NCBI GenBank assembly: GCA_003254905.1
Contig: QANU01011901.1
Coordinates: 148,680 to 212,679 of the forward strand
Direction: 5' to 3'
Source: Nissolia schottii
Lineage: Eukaryota > Streptophyta > Magnoliopsida > Fabales > Fabaceae
Length of the DNA: 64,000 nt
A program made the position numbers and the translations under genes. Each line of letters begins with the position of its first letter. The first letter of the stretch is position 1. Shown piece after piece: positions 38,403-49,969 of this stretch. A model generated the notes under the pieces. The model worked only from the letters and a program-made list of their open reading frames with translations. It had not been told where the DNA came from and did not search any database.

Positions 38403-41400
38403 ATGCAGATGCGTCTTCCCCCGCCATTCATCATCTTCAAACTCCTCATACTCACATTGTTTCTACAACTACAAGCCATTCCCACCACTCTTGCACTTTC
38501 CCCTTGCAAGAACTCGTGCGGTAACATTCCCATAAACTACCCGTTTGGACTAGAAGACGGGTGCGGGGCACCACAGTTCAGGAACATGCTTAACTGCAGC
38601 ACTGACTTGTTCTTTCAAACCCCTTCCGGAGCTTACAAGGTTCAATCCATCGACTATGAGAAACAACACATGGTAATATCTACTTTGTGCATCAAAATGT
38701 TGCTGCTCTCTACACTTTTTCATCTGCCACTATTTCTTAAAACTGGTAAAATTGTTATTTTTATTTATTTCCTATGACAAATTGATATACTTTTTTGTCT
38801 ATTTTATAGGACAAATTGTTATATATATGATGATAACAATTGTTTAATATTTATATATATATATATATATCAATATAATTTTGTATTTACTAATATATTG
38901 AGATATTTGTATTTTACATTTTTATGTTATTATTATGGTAAAAAAAAAAGAAGTAAATGGTCATTCAACATATGAAGAAGTATAAACACTGTTATACCTC
39001 TCTCAACACATAATGAAACCTATTTTGTAATAAATGGATATCATAATGTGTTATGTGATGAGTGTTAAAATATTTACATATTTATATGTTTAAATAACAA
39101 AGTTATTGTAAAAAATAATATGTTATTCAATATTTTAATTAGTGTAACCACCTTAGTGAATGTGAGAGCTAACTAATGTTGTTTACTTAAACATTGTAAA
39201 AGAAATGGTCCATGTGGCCTTTTTTTAAAATAAAAATGAGATAGTTATAATCAATGTGACACTATGGGTAAAAGGTCATATTAACATAGATGATCATGTA
39301 AATGAATAAAAAAAGATAGTAAATATAACTCAAATGAAATAATTTTGTCCTTAAAAAATCAAAGAAATTAAACTATTATCTTATAAAAAAAAGTTATATG
39401 TAATCATTATATATAAAATATTGTATTGATTTATTATCCACTCATCACTAGATGTGATATTAATAAGCTGACATGGTGTCGCTCTATTGAAATTTTAACC
39501 AAAATTTCGAAAGTGAATTTACATGGTGTGGCTTCATATTGAGTACAATTTGTAAGAGTCCTGTTACGTGTACACCCTCTTAGCATTCACTATACATCCA
39601 CATCTGTATTTATACGACTAGGCCCACAAAATAACTCTCAAACAACCCTTGTCCCCCATGTTCACCCACTCGCCGCTTCTATACACGCGATATAGAAACC
39701 CCTCATGTCTCCACAACTCCTTAGCAAAACTAGCACTGTTCTCTATTCTTCTCCGCCTAAATTTCACTAAAACCATCACTGAACAAAGGATAACGAAACG
39801 CTCACCATCAAACAATCGATAAACACTCGACAACGAACGCCCACATTTATGTTTTGGATTCAAAACTATGGCTTTTTAGAGTTTTCGGAGTTGATTGCAG
39901 CCTTTTGAACTTTCTTTGCTTTTCGACTAATGTATGTGATTTAATTCTGAAATTTTGGATGACCTCTACTGCTTGTGTTTGTGAAAATCATTTGCAAAAT
40001 TGTTCAAAGAGTCTTTGCATTCAATATATAAAATTTGTGCATTTTAGTACATAAAGTTTGTGCACTTTAGTGTATAAAGCTTGTGCATTGATAATTTGTG
40101 TATATGATATGGATTTCTTGTAAAATATACATGTTAGAAATGGTAAAGTTTGTGCATTGACGTATACAATGTGCATTATGATACTCAAAGTTTGTGTACA
40201 CTTACCAAATATTTTTGCAAATTTTAATCTTTAAAATTTGTGCAGTATAACACATAATGTTTGCGCACTTTAATATATAAAGTTTGTGTATGTGTGGTGT
40301 TTCTGGGTATGATTGTGTTTCATATTAACAAACGCCTAGAGCATTAAAGCACAAACTTTAACAACGTAATTGCACAAACATTGAGAACGATGGGCGCACA
40401 AAAATTTAAAACATGAAAAACACACACTGACCAAAATATTTATGCGAATTTTAATTTCTAAAGTTTGTGCAGAGTAACACATAATGTCTGTGCACTTTAA
40501 TATATAAAATTTGTGCCTGTTTGATATTTTTAGGTATTATTGTGTTTCATGTTAACAAATGTCTGGAGCATCAAAACACAAACTTTAACAACGCAATTGC
40601 ACAAACATTGACAACGAGGGTGCATAAAAATTAAAACTATGAAAAACACACACTTACCAAATATTTATGCGAATTTTAATATCTAAAGTTTGTGCAGAGT
40701 AACGCATAATGTTTGTGCGCTTTAATATATAAAGTTTGTGCATGTGTGGTGTGTCTAGGTATGCTTGTGTTTCACGTTAACAAACGTCTAAAGTATCAAA
40801 GCACAAACTTTAACAATGTAATTGCACAAACATCGAGGGTGCACAAATATTAAAAACATGAAAAACACACATTTACCCTCTTTAAAGTTTGTGCAAAATA
40901 ATACGTAATGTTTGTACACTGTAATATATAAAATTTGTGCACGTGGGTGTGAGAAAAAATCTCGTGGGAGTGTGTGCCACAATTGTATGATTATTATGTT
41001 ATTCTAAATTTTGCGATTTGTACAAGATATGACTATAACAATTAATTTTCATATTTTATACGCGGTAGATATACGGATCGCATAAAAAATGTGTACATAG
41101 ATATTTTTGTTACTCTAATCATACGTATTGTATGGCATCTTATTGAATAGGTAATCTATGACCCTGCAATGTCCACCTGCTCCATCCTACAGCCACACCA
41201 CGACTTCGTCATGACGGACATTCAATCCGCCATAATCCCACCGTCGCAGGACACCGTCTTCGTTCTCCTGAACTGCTCCATAGACTCCCCAGTCCTCAAC
41301 CACTACAAGTACCTCTGCTTCAACTTCGAGGGCCACACGTGCGACGAGCTCTACGGCTCCTGCAACGCCTTCAGGGTGTTCCATCTGCTCACCAACTCCA

Positions 41401-42757
41401 CCCCGCCTTGCTGCTTCACCAGCTACGACACGGTGAAGTTCATGAGCATGAATATATTGGACTGCACGCACTACACTAGTGTGTTCAATAGTGGTAACTT
41501 GAGGGGAGTGGGACCCTTGGATTGGGTTTATGGGATCAAATTGTCTTTTGGTTTGCCGGATGTTGGGTGTGAGAGTTGCAAGCAATCTGGTGGGACTTGT
41601 GGGTTTGATACTGATACAGGGGGTTTGTTGTGTCTCTGCTCAAGTTCCGCCAATTCAACAAGGGAATGCGGTAAGTGACTAACTAACTATTGTCTCTCAT
41701 GTTTGTTAATAGGGAAATTTTGAGATTCGTGAATATTTATAGGAATTTATAATATAATGTGTTTGAGAGGGATGGAATCAACCATTCCTCACGTTACGTT
41801 GCGTGTTAGAGACAAAGACAGCGAGATTGAGATTGAGAATATTTTTATTCATTTAGACCCCAATTTTATGTTTTTATAGACAATTTTTTTGTCTCACATG
41901 TCTCAGCTTTAGTGAAATATAGAAAATATAATAATTTTTTGTCTGTGTCTTTTTGTCTTGTCTTTGTTATCAAATGGTATTCTAAATATATTTTTAAAAA
42001 AATCACTTCTAAATTAGCAAAAATCAATTTTGTGGTGTAATTTACTGATTTTTCAAATATTCACTAAGATGTTTGTGATGTCCTCTAGAATATACACACA
42101 TTTCTTCAATGTGAAAAATTCTTGTATTGGCATAAATTTAAAACCTCACATTTAGATATATTCTAAAAAATATATATATTGGTGAAACCTATAAATATGT
42201 TATCGTACTTTTAATAATAAAGCTTGTAGGACTCATTTTTTTTAGTGTCTGTAAATTTAAATTGTTATAATTGTGTTAGGTAAAAATTCTTCCTCTAATG
42301 TATTCGACACATGTCAATCTCTGATATTATAGGACACATGCTAGATAAACTTTGGCACATTATATACATGTCATGTCCCGGCTCTATGTCGTGTTCTTTG
42401 TTTGCATATATTGTGCTTCATAGATTATATTTTATTGAGTTTTAGATGAATAAATGTGTTGTTTTACTTTATTTATGTGATTATTATATAATTTGTCAAA
42501 TATTATTGTAAAATTTTATACTTGAATAGTATTTATCTTGATTAATCTGCCTTGGAATTTGGATCACATTGTAATATAAATGTTGGATTGTGTAATGTAT
42601 ACTAAATTTCAGTATTTTTGTGTTTCTCATTTGCGTCTCAGGTGCTGGAAGCGTGATATCAAATGGACATAACAATGTTCCTTGGACACACTTCCAATTG
42701 GTTTTATTTGTTGTGGCCTTAATTCAAACGGTAATGAAGCTCCCTTTGGAGCTATAG
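38403..42757 (+). CDS. secreted GUB_WAK_bind protein without kinase (probably GPI-anchored)
   Basis: Three exons with matching phases (38403-38672, 41151-41670, 42642-42757) give 301 aa. Residues 10-31 are a hydrophobic signal peptide (LLILTLFLQLQAI). A cysteine-rich galacturonan-binding module follows (CKNSCGNIPINYPFGLEDGCG, about 35-55). Exon 2 contains many more cysteines and the WAK-associated C-terminal pattern (CESCKQSGGTCGFD, then LCLCSS). Exon 3 ends in a small/polar segment followed by a hydrophobic tail (FQLVLFVVALIQTVM) and stop. There is no kinase domain. This layout suggests an extracellular cell-wall pectin-binding protein attached by a GPI anchor, or less likely a type I tail. 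Wall-associated kinase relatives sense pectin; ligand binding here is inferred from the family. The first intron is 2.5 kb and repeat-bearing. Confidence 0.85.
40010..40970. repeat. tandem array, ~225-bp unit, in WAK-like intron 1
   Basis: Anchors of the TGTGCAGAGTAACACATAAT type begin at 40241, 40468, 40693 and 40892, giving periods of 227, 225 and 199 bp. A partial copy lies before 40110. Each unit holds direct (AAAGTTTGTGCA) and inverted (TGCACAAACTTTA-like) copies of a 12-bp motif, so every unit could form a stem. The array lies wholly inside the 2478-bp first intron. Confidence 0.85.
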
Positions 42758-42863
42758 TGTTTTCTTTTTTTAAGGTCAGACATATTAATGTCTTTTGAGT
42801 AAAAGTTAAACATAATTACTTTAATTTACTTTGAGCACAAAACTAAGGAAAATACCACTTAAA

Positions 42864-43094
42864 CTATCCTTTGGAGCCATAGGTTTGCCTTTCAGTCTTT
42901 TTGGTATTAGGCAGAGCGAGCTTGTGTAGTTGTGTGTCTGTGAAATTCGCCTTTGAGGCTTCAACTTGGTCAGAGTATTTTTGGTAAGTAGTTGCAACTT
43001 GCAAGTTCTTCTCTAATAGAAGCAAAATGGCTTTACCAAGAGACCCATCATCTTCGTTTTGCATTAACACAATGGGCATGGTCTCAACTCTCAA
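42864..43094 (-). pseudogene. possible relic of a coiled-coil protein exon
   Basis: A 76-codon open frame rich in Glu, Lys, Gln and Leu (LLLLEKNLQVATTYQKYSDQ) reads like a real helical protein segment. It has no start context, splice neighbours or conserved motif that I can name. It may be a decayed exon or chance. I do not recognise the family. Confidence 0.25.
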
Positions 43095-44164
43095 GCTTTT
43101 TCTCGTTTCCCTTTACTTTCTTTTTGAGTCTTGTAAATAGAAGAAAAAAATTGTAAAGAGAATTTACTTTTAGAGAAATGTTAGGTGAACAACAACAAAA
43201 AAGTAAAATTAACATAAGAGAGAAAGCAACTAATGAGTCTCACATCATTTTTTGTCCTCTTGTTATTGTTTATTTTATGATAGTTTCTCACATATCATAT
43301 AGGATAAATATCTCATGTTACTTAATTTATTTATTCTTGATAATTTTTATAACTGAATTCATCTAATTTTATTATCATTTCATGATCTAATGTGATAAAT
43401 TAATATTTTTTAATATAATATTTGTAAAAAGGTGTAGCTTAAGCTTAAATGGTCCGCAAATCTCTAAACTTTTTATAAGTTGACTCTGTCAATGATTTAA
43501 CTAATAAAAAGTTTATTACAATTATATAAAACATAAAATGATAACAAAATTCAATAAATTTAGTTGCAAAAATTATTAAAAATTGATAAATAAAGTGGCA
43601 TATAGAGTATTTAGCTCATTGGGTATTTGAGAAACCACCTCATTTTATTATTGTCCAAAATTGTTTTTCAATTAGCATTTCCCTTATTTTCATAATGAGT
43701 TGACTTAACTCACATCATATTTATTAGATTCTACTAAATTTTGAAAACTAATGATTCAAATTAAAAATATAAAATGTATAATTTAACTTTAATTATTATG
43801 TGGTACAAATATTAATACGTTCGTTGGACATAAGTATATTGCATAATAGTGGTGCCCATGTTTTTGTATTGACTTTACTACCGGATCAAACTTAGTTTCA
43901 GATTAATAAGTTGGTTCATACGTGAGTTTGGGTCAAACGAGATTAACCCACTTAAAAATTGACTTGTGTGTAACAATTTACAAGTGTACTAATTAGTTGA
44001 GTCAAAAGTGATGAGTGAGTGCAAGTCGTGCTAGTTTTAAAATTATTGAAAATTTATTGAAATCTATTTAATCGGGTTCAATATAGGTTAACTTACTAAA
44101 AGGTAAAATTTATACTAGTTTTTTATCTTTAAAACTTGAACTTAAGACACAACTATAGAAAATA

Positions 44165-44384
44165 AAGGTGTGTTTAGTTTTAGTTTCCATTTTCATAAAT
44201 TTTTTTAGTATTTTGTGAAAGAATCAATGAAAACGGAAAATGAAAATAGGAAATATTATTGTATCTATTATTGATAAAATAAACATTATGTTCATGCTAA
44301 AAATATGGATCTCGTAATTGGATCATTAAAGTGGAAATAGATTCCACTTTCACTTTAATGATTCAATGGTTAAACACACACTTT
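44165..44384. repeat. palindromic MITE-like segment
   Basis: The left end AAGGTGTGTTTAG and the reverse complement of the right end, AAAGTGTGTGTTTAA, are imperfect inverted repeats. Inside, ATTAAAGTGGAAATAG faces its complement in TTCCACTTTCACTTTAATG. No exact target duplication was found. Confidence 0.4.
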
Positions 44385-45364
44385 ATCCTCTAAAATGATG
44401 AATCTCACTTTAAAGGATCTAAATCCTAAAAAAACATAAGTTTAATAAACAATAAAAAGACAAACAATAAATTAAATAAGCAATTAAAAAAATAGAACAA
44501 TAAATTCATTTTTTATTTTATTTTATATATAAACAAAGTATAAACACTTAGGAGCTCCTTTGTCAAGCAAATATGAATAGTTGGTTTTGTTAGCATGAAA
44601 ACCTAGTTGTATTTAAAAGTATATTGTCTAAAATAATCAAGGCTAAGCCAGAGATGGGTCAATCATCTACATGAAGCAATTTGCTAATATTATCTAAACC
44701 CTTGATATATAATCGGATGGCTCATATTGTAGCAATTGTGATATTTTTTTGGACCCCAAATTTTTTAAAAATAAAAATTTGTAATTTCATTTTGAACCCA
44801 CCATCTTTTTTTTTTCTAAAAATTATTCCTCCCTTATTTCTCTCTCCCGTCCCCCCTTCCACGGCTTCAACTCTTCACCATGAACCACCTCCCCACCTTC
44901 GCTCCACCATAGCGCCACCATCACCTTTGGTAAAACCACCACCATGAACCACAACCCCTGACCCCAAAACAACGCTCATGTTCTCCTCTCTAACACCGGC
45001 ATCAATTTGGTTTCCTCCGCCCACTGCCAACCACCGCCCCCAGCCTCCCATCTTTCACACACACACCCTATCAAAGCACCTCGACCACCACATCAGTCAC
45101 CACAAACCCTCACGCAGAACCCAATCATCAAAAACCACTCACCATCACCACACTCACACACGCATGCAATAGAAGCATAACCAATCACACACCCACATAA
45201 ACACACATGCAAACAGAGATTCGAGAAAGAAAAAAAATAGAGATAACATTTGAGAAAGATATGAGAGAGGAAGAAAAGGTTAACATACAAAATCATTTGG
45301 GCACCAACAGATCTGAAGAATTGAAGAACGAGAAGTAGATCTAAAGAACGATACTCCCAGATTG

Positions 45365-45570
45365 TTGGGCATTGTGTACAACCAGATTGGGCTTTCCTAC
45401 GATCCCAACACCATCAAGGGTTACCGCCAGGCCTTGCACACATTCATTGTCGCTGCGGGCTCATTTGCTTACCTGAGGGACAATGCGTCCGTCGGGGGAT
45501 CCGCCATGGTGGATGTGTCGTTAGAGTGCACCGGTATGCTGGAGTGGGGGACTGAGAGTGGTCGGAGGTC
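45365..45570 (+). pseudogene. fragment resembling a BRO1-domain protein
   Basis: The frame reads IVYNQIGLSYDPNTIKGYRQ, then FIVAAGSFAYLRDNAS and VDVSLECTGMLE. This looks like an internal piece of the plant BRO1-like (endosomal/ESCRT-associated) domain. After this the similarity ends and the frame runs into unrelated sequence to 45673. There is no start, no flanking exons and no rest of the domain, so it is a broken copy. The family assignment is from memory and not certain. Confidence 0.4.
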
Positions 45571-45673
45571 TTTTGGCAAGGAAGGGAAAGATTACTTTTT
45601 TACATTTTTACTTTTCACCTCAGACCAAATTGGTGCTTGTAACTACCCGGACCATGTTAGAACCCTCCAATAA

Positions 45674-46592
45674 TCAATGGTGCATCCTTAACCTAAAGTG
45701 ATGAGTGTCCTTGAAAATTAGTGCGAAATCAACCCATCAACCCATTGAAAACTATTCAATTATAGTTGTTATACAAGGCTAATTGGTTGTGTTGTCATCA
45801 TTTCAATGTTATTGAACAAGTATTGTCTATAGTCGTGCTCCAATTTATCTAATTTGATGTCTAATTAAAGGAAATAAGTCCAAGTCCATAAACAAAGTCC
45901 AACCTAAGATATTAATCCATTGCGTAAAAGAATTTTATGACTTAAGTATCACGTTGAGTTTTTTTTTTGTTCAATGTTAGACTCATAATATTGTTACCTT
46001 TTTTAAGAGCCGACTTTCACTCAACTTCACTCTACTAACATTGACTAGATAATAACCCTTTTATTTTTTGGTTTCACTCATTTGTCAATATTCTAATTTA
46101 GCTTGTAGGTAGACCTTTTTCATAACCTAACTGTCAATGAAAGCATAAAAAATGGTTACTAAAACTATAAACTAAACATTTTGGAAATGGATCTTCTCAA
46201 TTGGATGTCTTATCATGTGTTGTCATCTTTTACCATTAATTTATAGGGTGAGTCTCTGCAATAGATGACAGGGGCAAAGGGGGAATTATAAAGCAAAGCA
46301 AGGACAACGAAGGAAATGGGAGCATAAGCACATTCGGCTCAAAACAGAAAGCACAACAAAAAGGGAAAATCGTTACTTGGAGGGGACATGCGGCAGAAGA
46401 TCCGCTTGATGTGGGCACACGCAGGAGCAAGAGAGAGAAGAGGCGCAACTCAAAATTGGCAGGGTACATCACAAATAAGGATATGAGTATAGTAAGCATC
46501 TTCTTCTTCCTCGTGTTGCTCTGTATTCATCTGTTCTTATTCTCACTAAATATTGCTCTCCAGGTGAGCAATTCATCTCCCGTGAACGAAGG
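45674..46592. other. spacer left of the solo LTR
   Basis: No gene is supported. From about 46235 the composition becomes more purine-rich and less AT-rich, and it continues in the same style across the LTR insertion at 49965-50110. An older, unidentified repeat may therefore have been the insertion target. Confidence 0.4.
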
Positions 46593-47286
46593 TGTAACAT
46601 CCCACTTTTTCTCTTAGTAAAGATTTCATAAATTAAATAGAGGGAATAAGTCTCACACAAGATTTTAGGTCAAATTGTCTGTAGAAGAAATTCTGCTCAA
46701 TTTCGTGAAATTTTGCTGACACTAAAACGGATCCTGCGAAATCTCACTGGATGAATACTTGGGATTTCCATGTTTGGTTGAACCATTAGAATTATGAACT
46801 CTTAGGATTTAAACTTGTCTGTAGAAATAATTCTGGTCATTTTCTTAAAATTCTATAGACACTAAAATAAACCCTTGTTGTCGTCTGAGTATAATCGCGC
46901 ATCTAAAGTATCCGTAAAAGGTACGGCTACAGACGAGAATTTATAAATACCCCAAATGAACCTAGATTATTCTTTAGGAAAATTAGGAGATCACAAGGAC
47001 GTGATCGGAATATCTTTAGAATAACCGTACGCGAAATATAGGGACCGAAAACAACAAAACCTGATCAAAATTGATCTGCCGAATACCCTTAATTCTCGGC
47101 CACACAAGTAGCCAAGCCACAAGACCATTTCATGGCCAAGAAGTGGCCAAATGGCCAAGTCAACAAGTCAAATGGTGAGTCATGGTAATGAGTCACCATT
47201 GCTTAGGTCATGGATGACATAATCTTAGGGGTAAAATGGTAATTGGCCTAAGGGCATTTTGGGAAAGCGAATTTCGTGGCTTGGCC

Positions 47287-47294
47287 TATAAATA
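47287..47294 (+). promoter_or_regulatory. TATA box of the solo LTR
   Basis: TATAAATA followed by CCCC about 0.7 kb into the LTR fits the U3 promoter of a plant LTR retrotransposon. It suggests the parent element was transcribed on the plus strand. Present activity is unknown. Confidence 0.5.
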
Positions 47295-47657
47295 CCCCTA
47301 GGAATCTGAAAATTTGGAGAAAAAAGGGAAAACCTTGCCTAAACTCTGTCCGATCACACAATCAGCCGTTATTCTGTCAAACCAAAAACCTAGGAACTTC
47401 CTACACCAAATCTAGTCAAGATTTTTCAAGAAATCCTTAACCTTAACCCACAAAAGCCACAAACAGCAACTTAAATCCCTAAAGGAAGCTTGGAAGAAAT
47501 TAGCCTAAGAAGAACTAGGAAGCACCATAATCAGAAGAAAGGTCGCAGAAAGCTCAGAAACCGTAATAGAACACAAACATGTGGGTAAACTGACTTATCC
47601 ACTGTGTATGTGGTTTTGCTATATGATATATGATGCCTTTTATGTGACTTTGAGTTT

Positions 47658-47661
<4 letters not shown>

Positions 47662-47707
<46 letters not shown>
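47662..47707. repeat. (TG)n microsatellite inside solo LTR
   Basis: An AT dinucleotide run passes into a GT/TG run of about 20 units. It is a simple repeat within the LTR. Confidence 0.9.
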
Positions 47708-47708
<1 letters not shown>

Positions 47709-49969
47709 TTGATGATTGTCTGGATCTGTTGGTGCTGTCTGTGATTATGTCAGAAGCTAGAAAAACTTAAGTTGAAAATAGGCTATGACATGATTTTGGA
47801 AGGAATTGTATGCTGAGATTTTTATCATGAAAAACTAATGTTATTTTTGGATTTTACACGAAAAATTGAGTGGGGATGTCAAGTTTTATGATTTTTAGAG
47901 TCCCAGATGAATTTCTCAGCAAACAGGCAGAAAACGGGATTTTTAGGAAATAAGGGCAAAATGGGAATTTCATGTTTTGGGCTGAAAAACTAGGGGGGTT
48001 TTCATGAAATGTGGGTTTAGAACTATCAAAAACCTTAAGGGCAAGTCTTGAGTTCATCGGGTTTTTGAGAACAAAAATTTCAAAGAAAACAGGGCATTTA
48101 AGGGGCGAAATGATAATTTTGGAAAGAGGGGAAAACTGAAATTTTGTACAGTGGGGTTCAGAATTGGAGTTTTTAGACATGAAAAATGATATTAGGGCTA
48201 CCAAAAACCTTGGGGTAAGGTCTTGGACCTCTCCAGTTTATGGTTGCTAATCTCTGATAGAAATCAGACGCTTGTTTTGTTAATTGCGGATTTACATTTG
48301 TTTATGTTCATGAAGATGTTGAGCATGAAGACATGTTCTCTATATGTGTTAAAAATGATGATAGATGTTAGAAGAAACTCTCTTGAAATTGTATATGTGA
48401 AACCATGCAGAACATGGAAAATTGCAAGACTTGAAGCTGAATTTTGTCAGGTGTGCGCTGAGCGGCCTTGTGCGCTGAGCGGCCCAGTGTTTGTGTTGAG
48501 AGGTCTGACTGAAGATTTAGGGTTTCATAATTTAAAATAAATCTTTCTATACTACTTTCAATCATCCATGGTTCCGCTAAATATTACTAAGAAACAGTTT
48601 TGACATACCTATGGGTTATGTGATATAGCATGTGTTAGATGTTTATGATGATAGGAGGTTATATACTAATGTCATATAATGATGATGGTGTGATGTAAGG
48701 TATGTTAGGATATACGATGATGATCTTTCAATGAATATGATGAAGATGATGACTTGAGCTATAAAGTTATATTTGTTGCTTTAAGATGATGAATGGATAT
48801 GATTGCGTTAAGATGATGAACCGTGTTTATTGTTCATGAACTGTTACATCAAAGATCAAACTGTGCACATGATGATGGTGAGAGAAAACCCCAGTTAAAA
48901 GGGTCTAGGCTCGGTTTTTGGGGAAGGTCTTAGTCCCGGTCGAGTCCTAGGTCCCACCCCAACGCCATCCAAGGGCGGTAACCTCGGTGGTGGTTGGCTA
49001 TTTATTCATGGTCAAGACCATTCAGGTTGAGCGATACCTGGTCGCTACGATGCGGGCTGTAAGCGTGGTTATAACTGTGTGGTCACCGCTATAAGGGATG
49101 AGGGCGAATATGCTTATAAGGCCAGCCTTGTAGAGCATACGTATAAGTGGATGCCAGCTGAAGCTTATACCGGTTTTCAGAAAATGAGATTCTTGTAGTA
49201 GTGTAGCTATGTGAATTGTATGACAGTATATGAGTTAGAAACGAGACTAGCAGACAGATGCCGTAGATAATGAAGAATAGGTTCCTCAATCACCTAGTAA
49301 CTTAGGTAAAGCTACTCAGGCTTAGTATGGATATTAATAACTAGTAGGACCATAGTATAACTGTGACACCTAGAGACCCCTGAGCGGCGGAATCATAATT
49401 GAGTATAAAACGAGTTACGACGATTAAGGTTTCCCACTGAGAACGCAATGTTCTCATCCCCCACTCCTTTATGGTTCTAGGTGAGCATGACAAGGATGCA
49501 GAGGACGTCAGAACAGTGTAAGCAATACAAGGACAAGCATCACTGAAGAAAATGGACAGAGGAATAAGGAAAACAGAGCTACGATAGAGATCTCATACTA
49601 GTCCTTAGTCAGTAGGCTATATGTGTGTGCTACTATGTAATTGTACGTAACATCTATAGTATTACATGTGTAACTATTTGTGAATATATGGCATGAACCT
49701 TTGGTTGCTATGAATGTTGAATATACCTAATTAATATCAGTTAAGTATGCTACGTTACCACTCACAATATATGTTCTGTCAAAAACCAGGCTCATATTTT
49801 ATACTATGATACGTATAAAGAAAAGTTGAAGTTTGGTCCATATTTCTGGATAACTGTATTTTTACACTCATAAGCGGGACTAAGTGTTATCCCAATCAAA
49901 AGAGATAACAACCTAGTCGACAGGTTTGCGACTTAAGTATGAACTAGCTAGCTAGGGTGTTTCAGAAGG

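Larger units (their letters stand above)
42758..45360. other. repeat-bearing spacer after the WAK-like gene
   Basis: No intact gene is supported. It includes a possible short coding relic on the minus strand (42864-43094), a palindromic MITE-like segment (about 44165-44384) and a C-rich CCACCACC-type low-complexity stretch (about 44840-45170). Confidence 0.5.
46593..49964. mobile_element. solo LTR (3372 bp) of a Ty3/gypsy-type retrotransposon
   Basis: It begins TGTAACATCC and ends GGGTGTTTCA, so the ends are TG...CA inside short imperfect inverted repeats. Both sides carry the 5-bp target duplication GAAGG (46588-46592 and 49965-49969). No primer-binding site, polyprotein or second LTR lies between, so this is one LTR left after recombination. 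It holds a TATAAATA box at 47287-47294, a (TG)n tract and several kilobases without coding potential. LTRs above 3 kb are usual for large plant Ty3/gypsy lineages such as Tekay/Del; the lineage is inferred. Confidence 0.8.

Noticed and set aside
39556..40985. A single DNA transposon enclosing the 225-bp array in WAK-like intron 1
   Set aside because: GTGTACACCC- and GGGTGTGAG-like ends were considered, but they do not form convincing inverted repeats and no target duplication was found.
44681..45172. Plus-strand frames rich in Pro/His/Thr
   Set aside because: Low-complexity CCACCA-type DNA with no initiation context, domain or exon partners.
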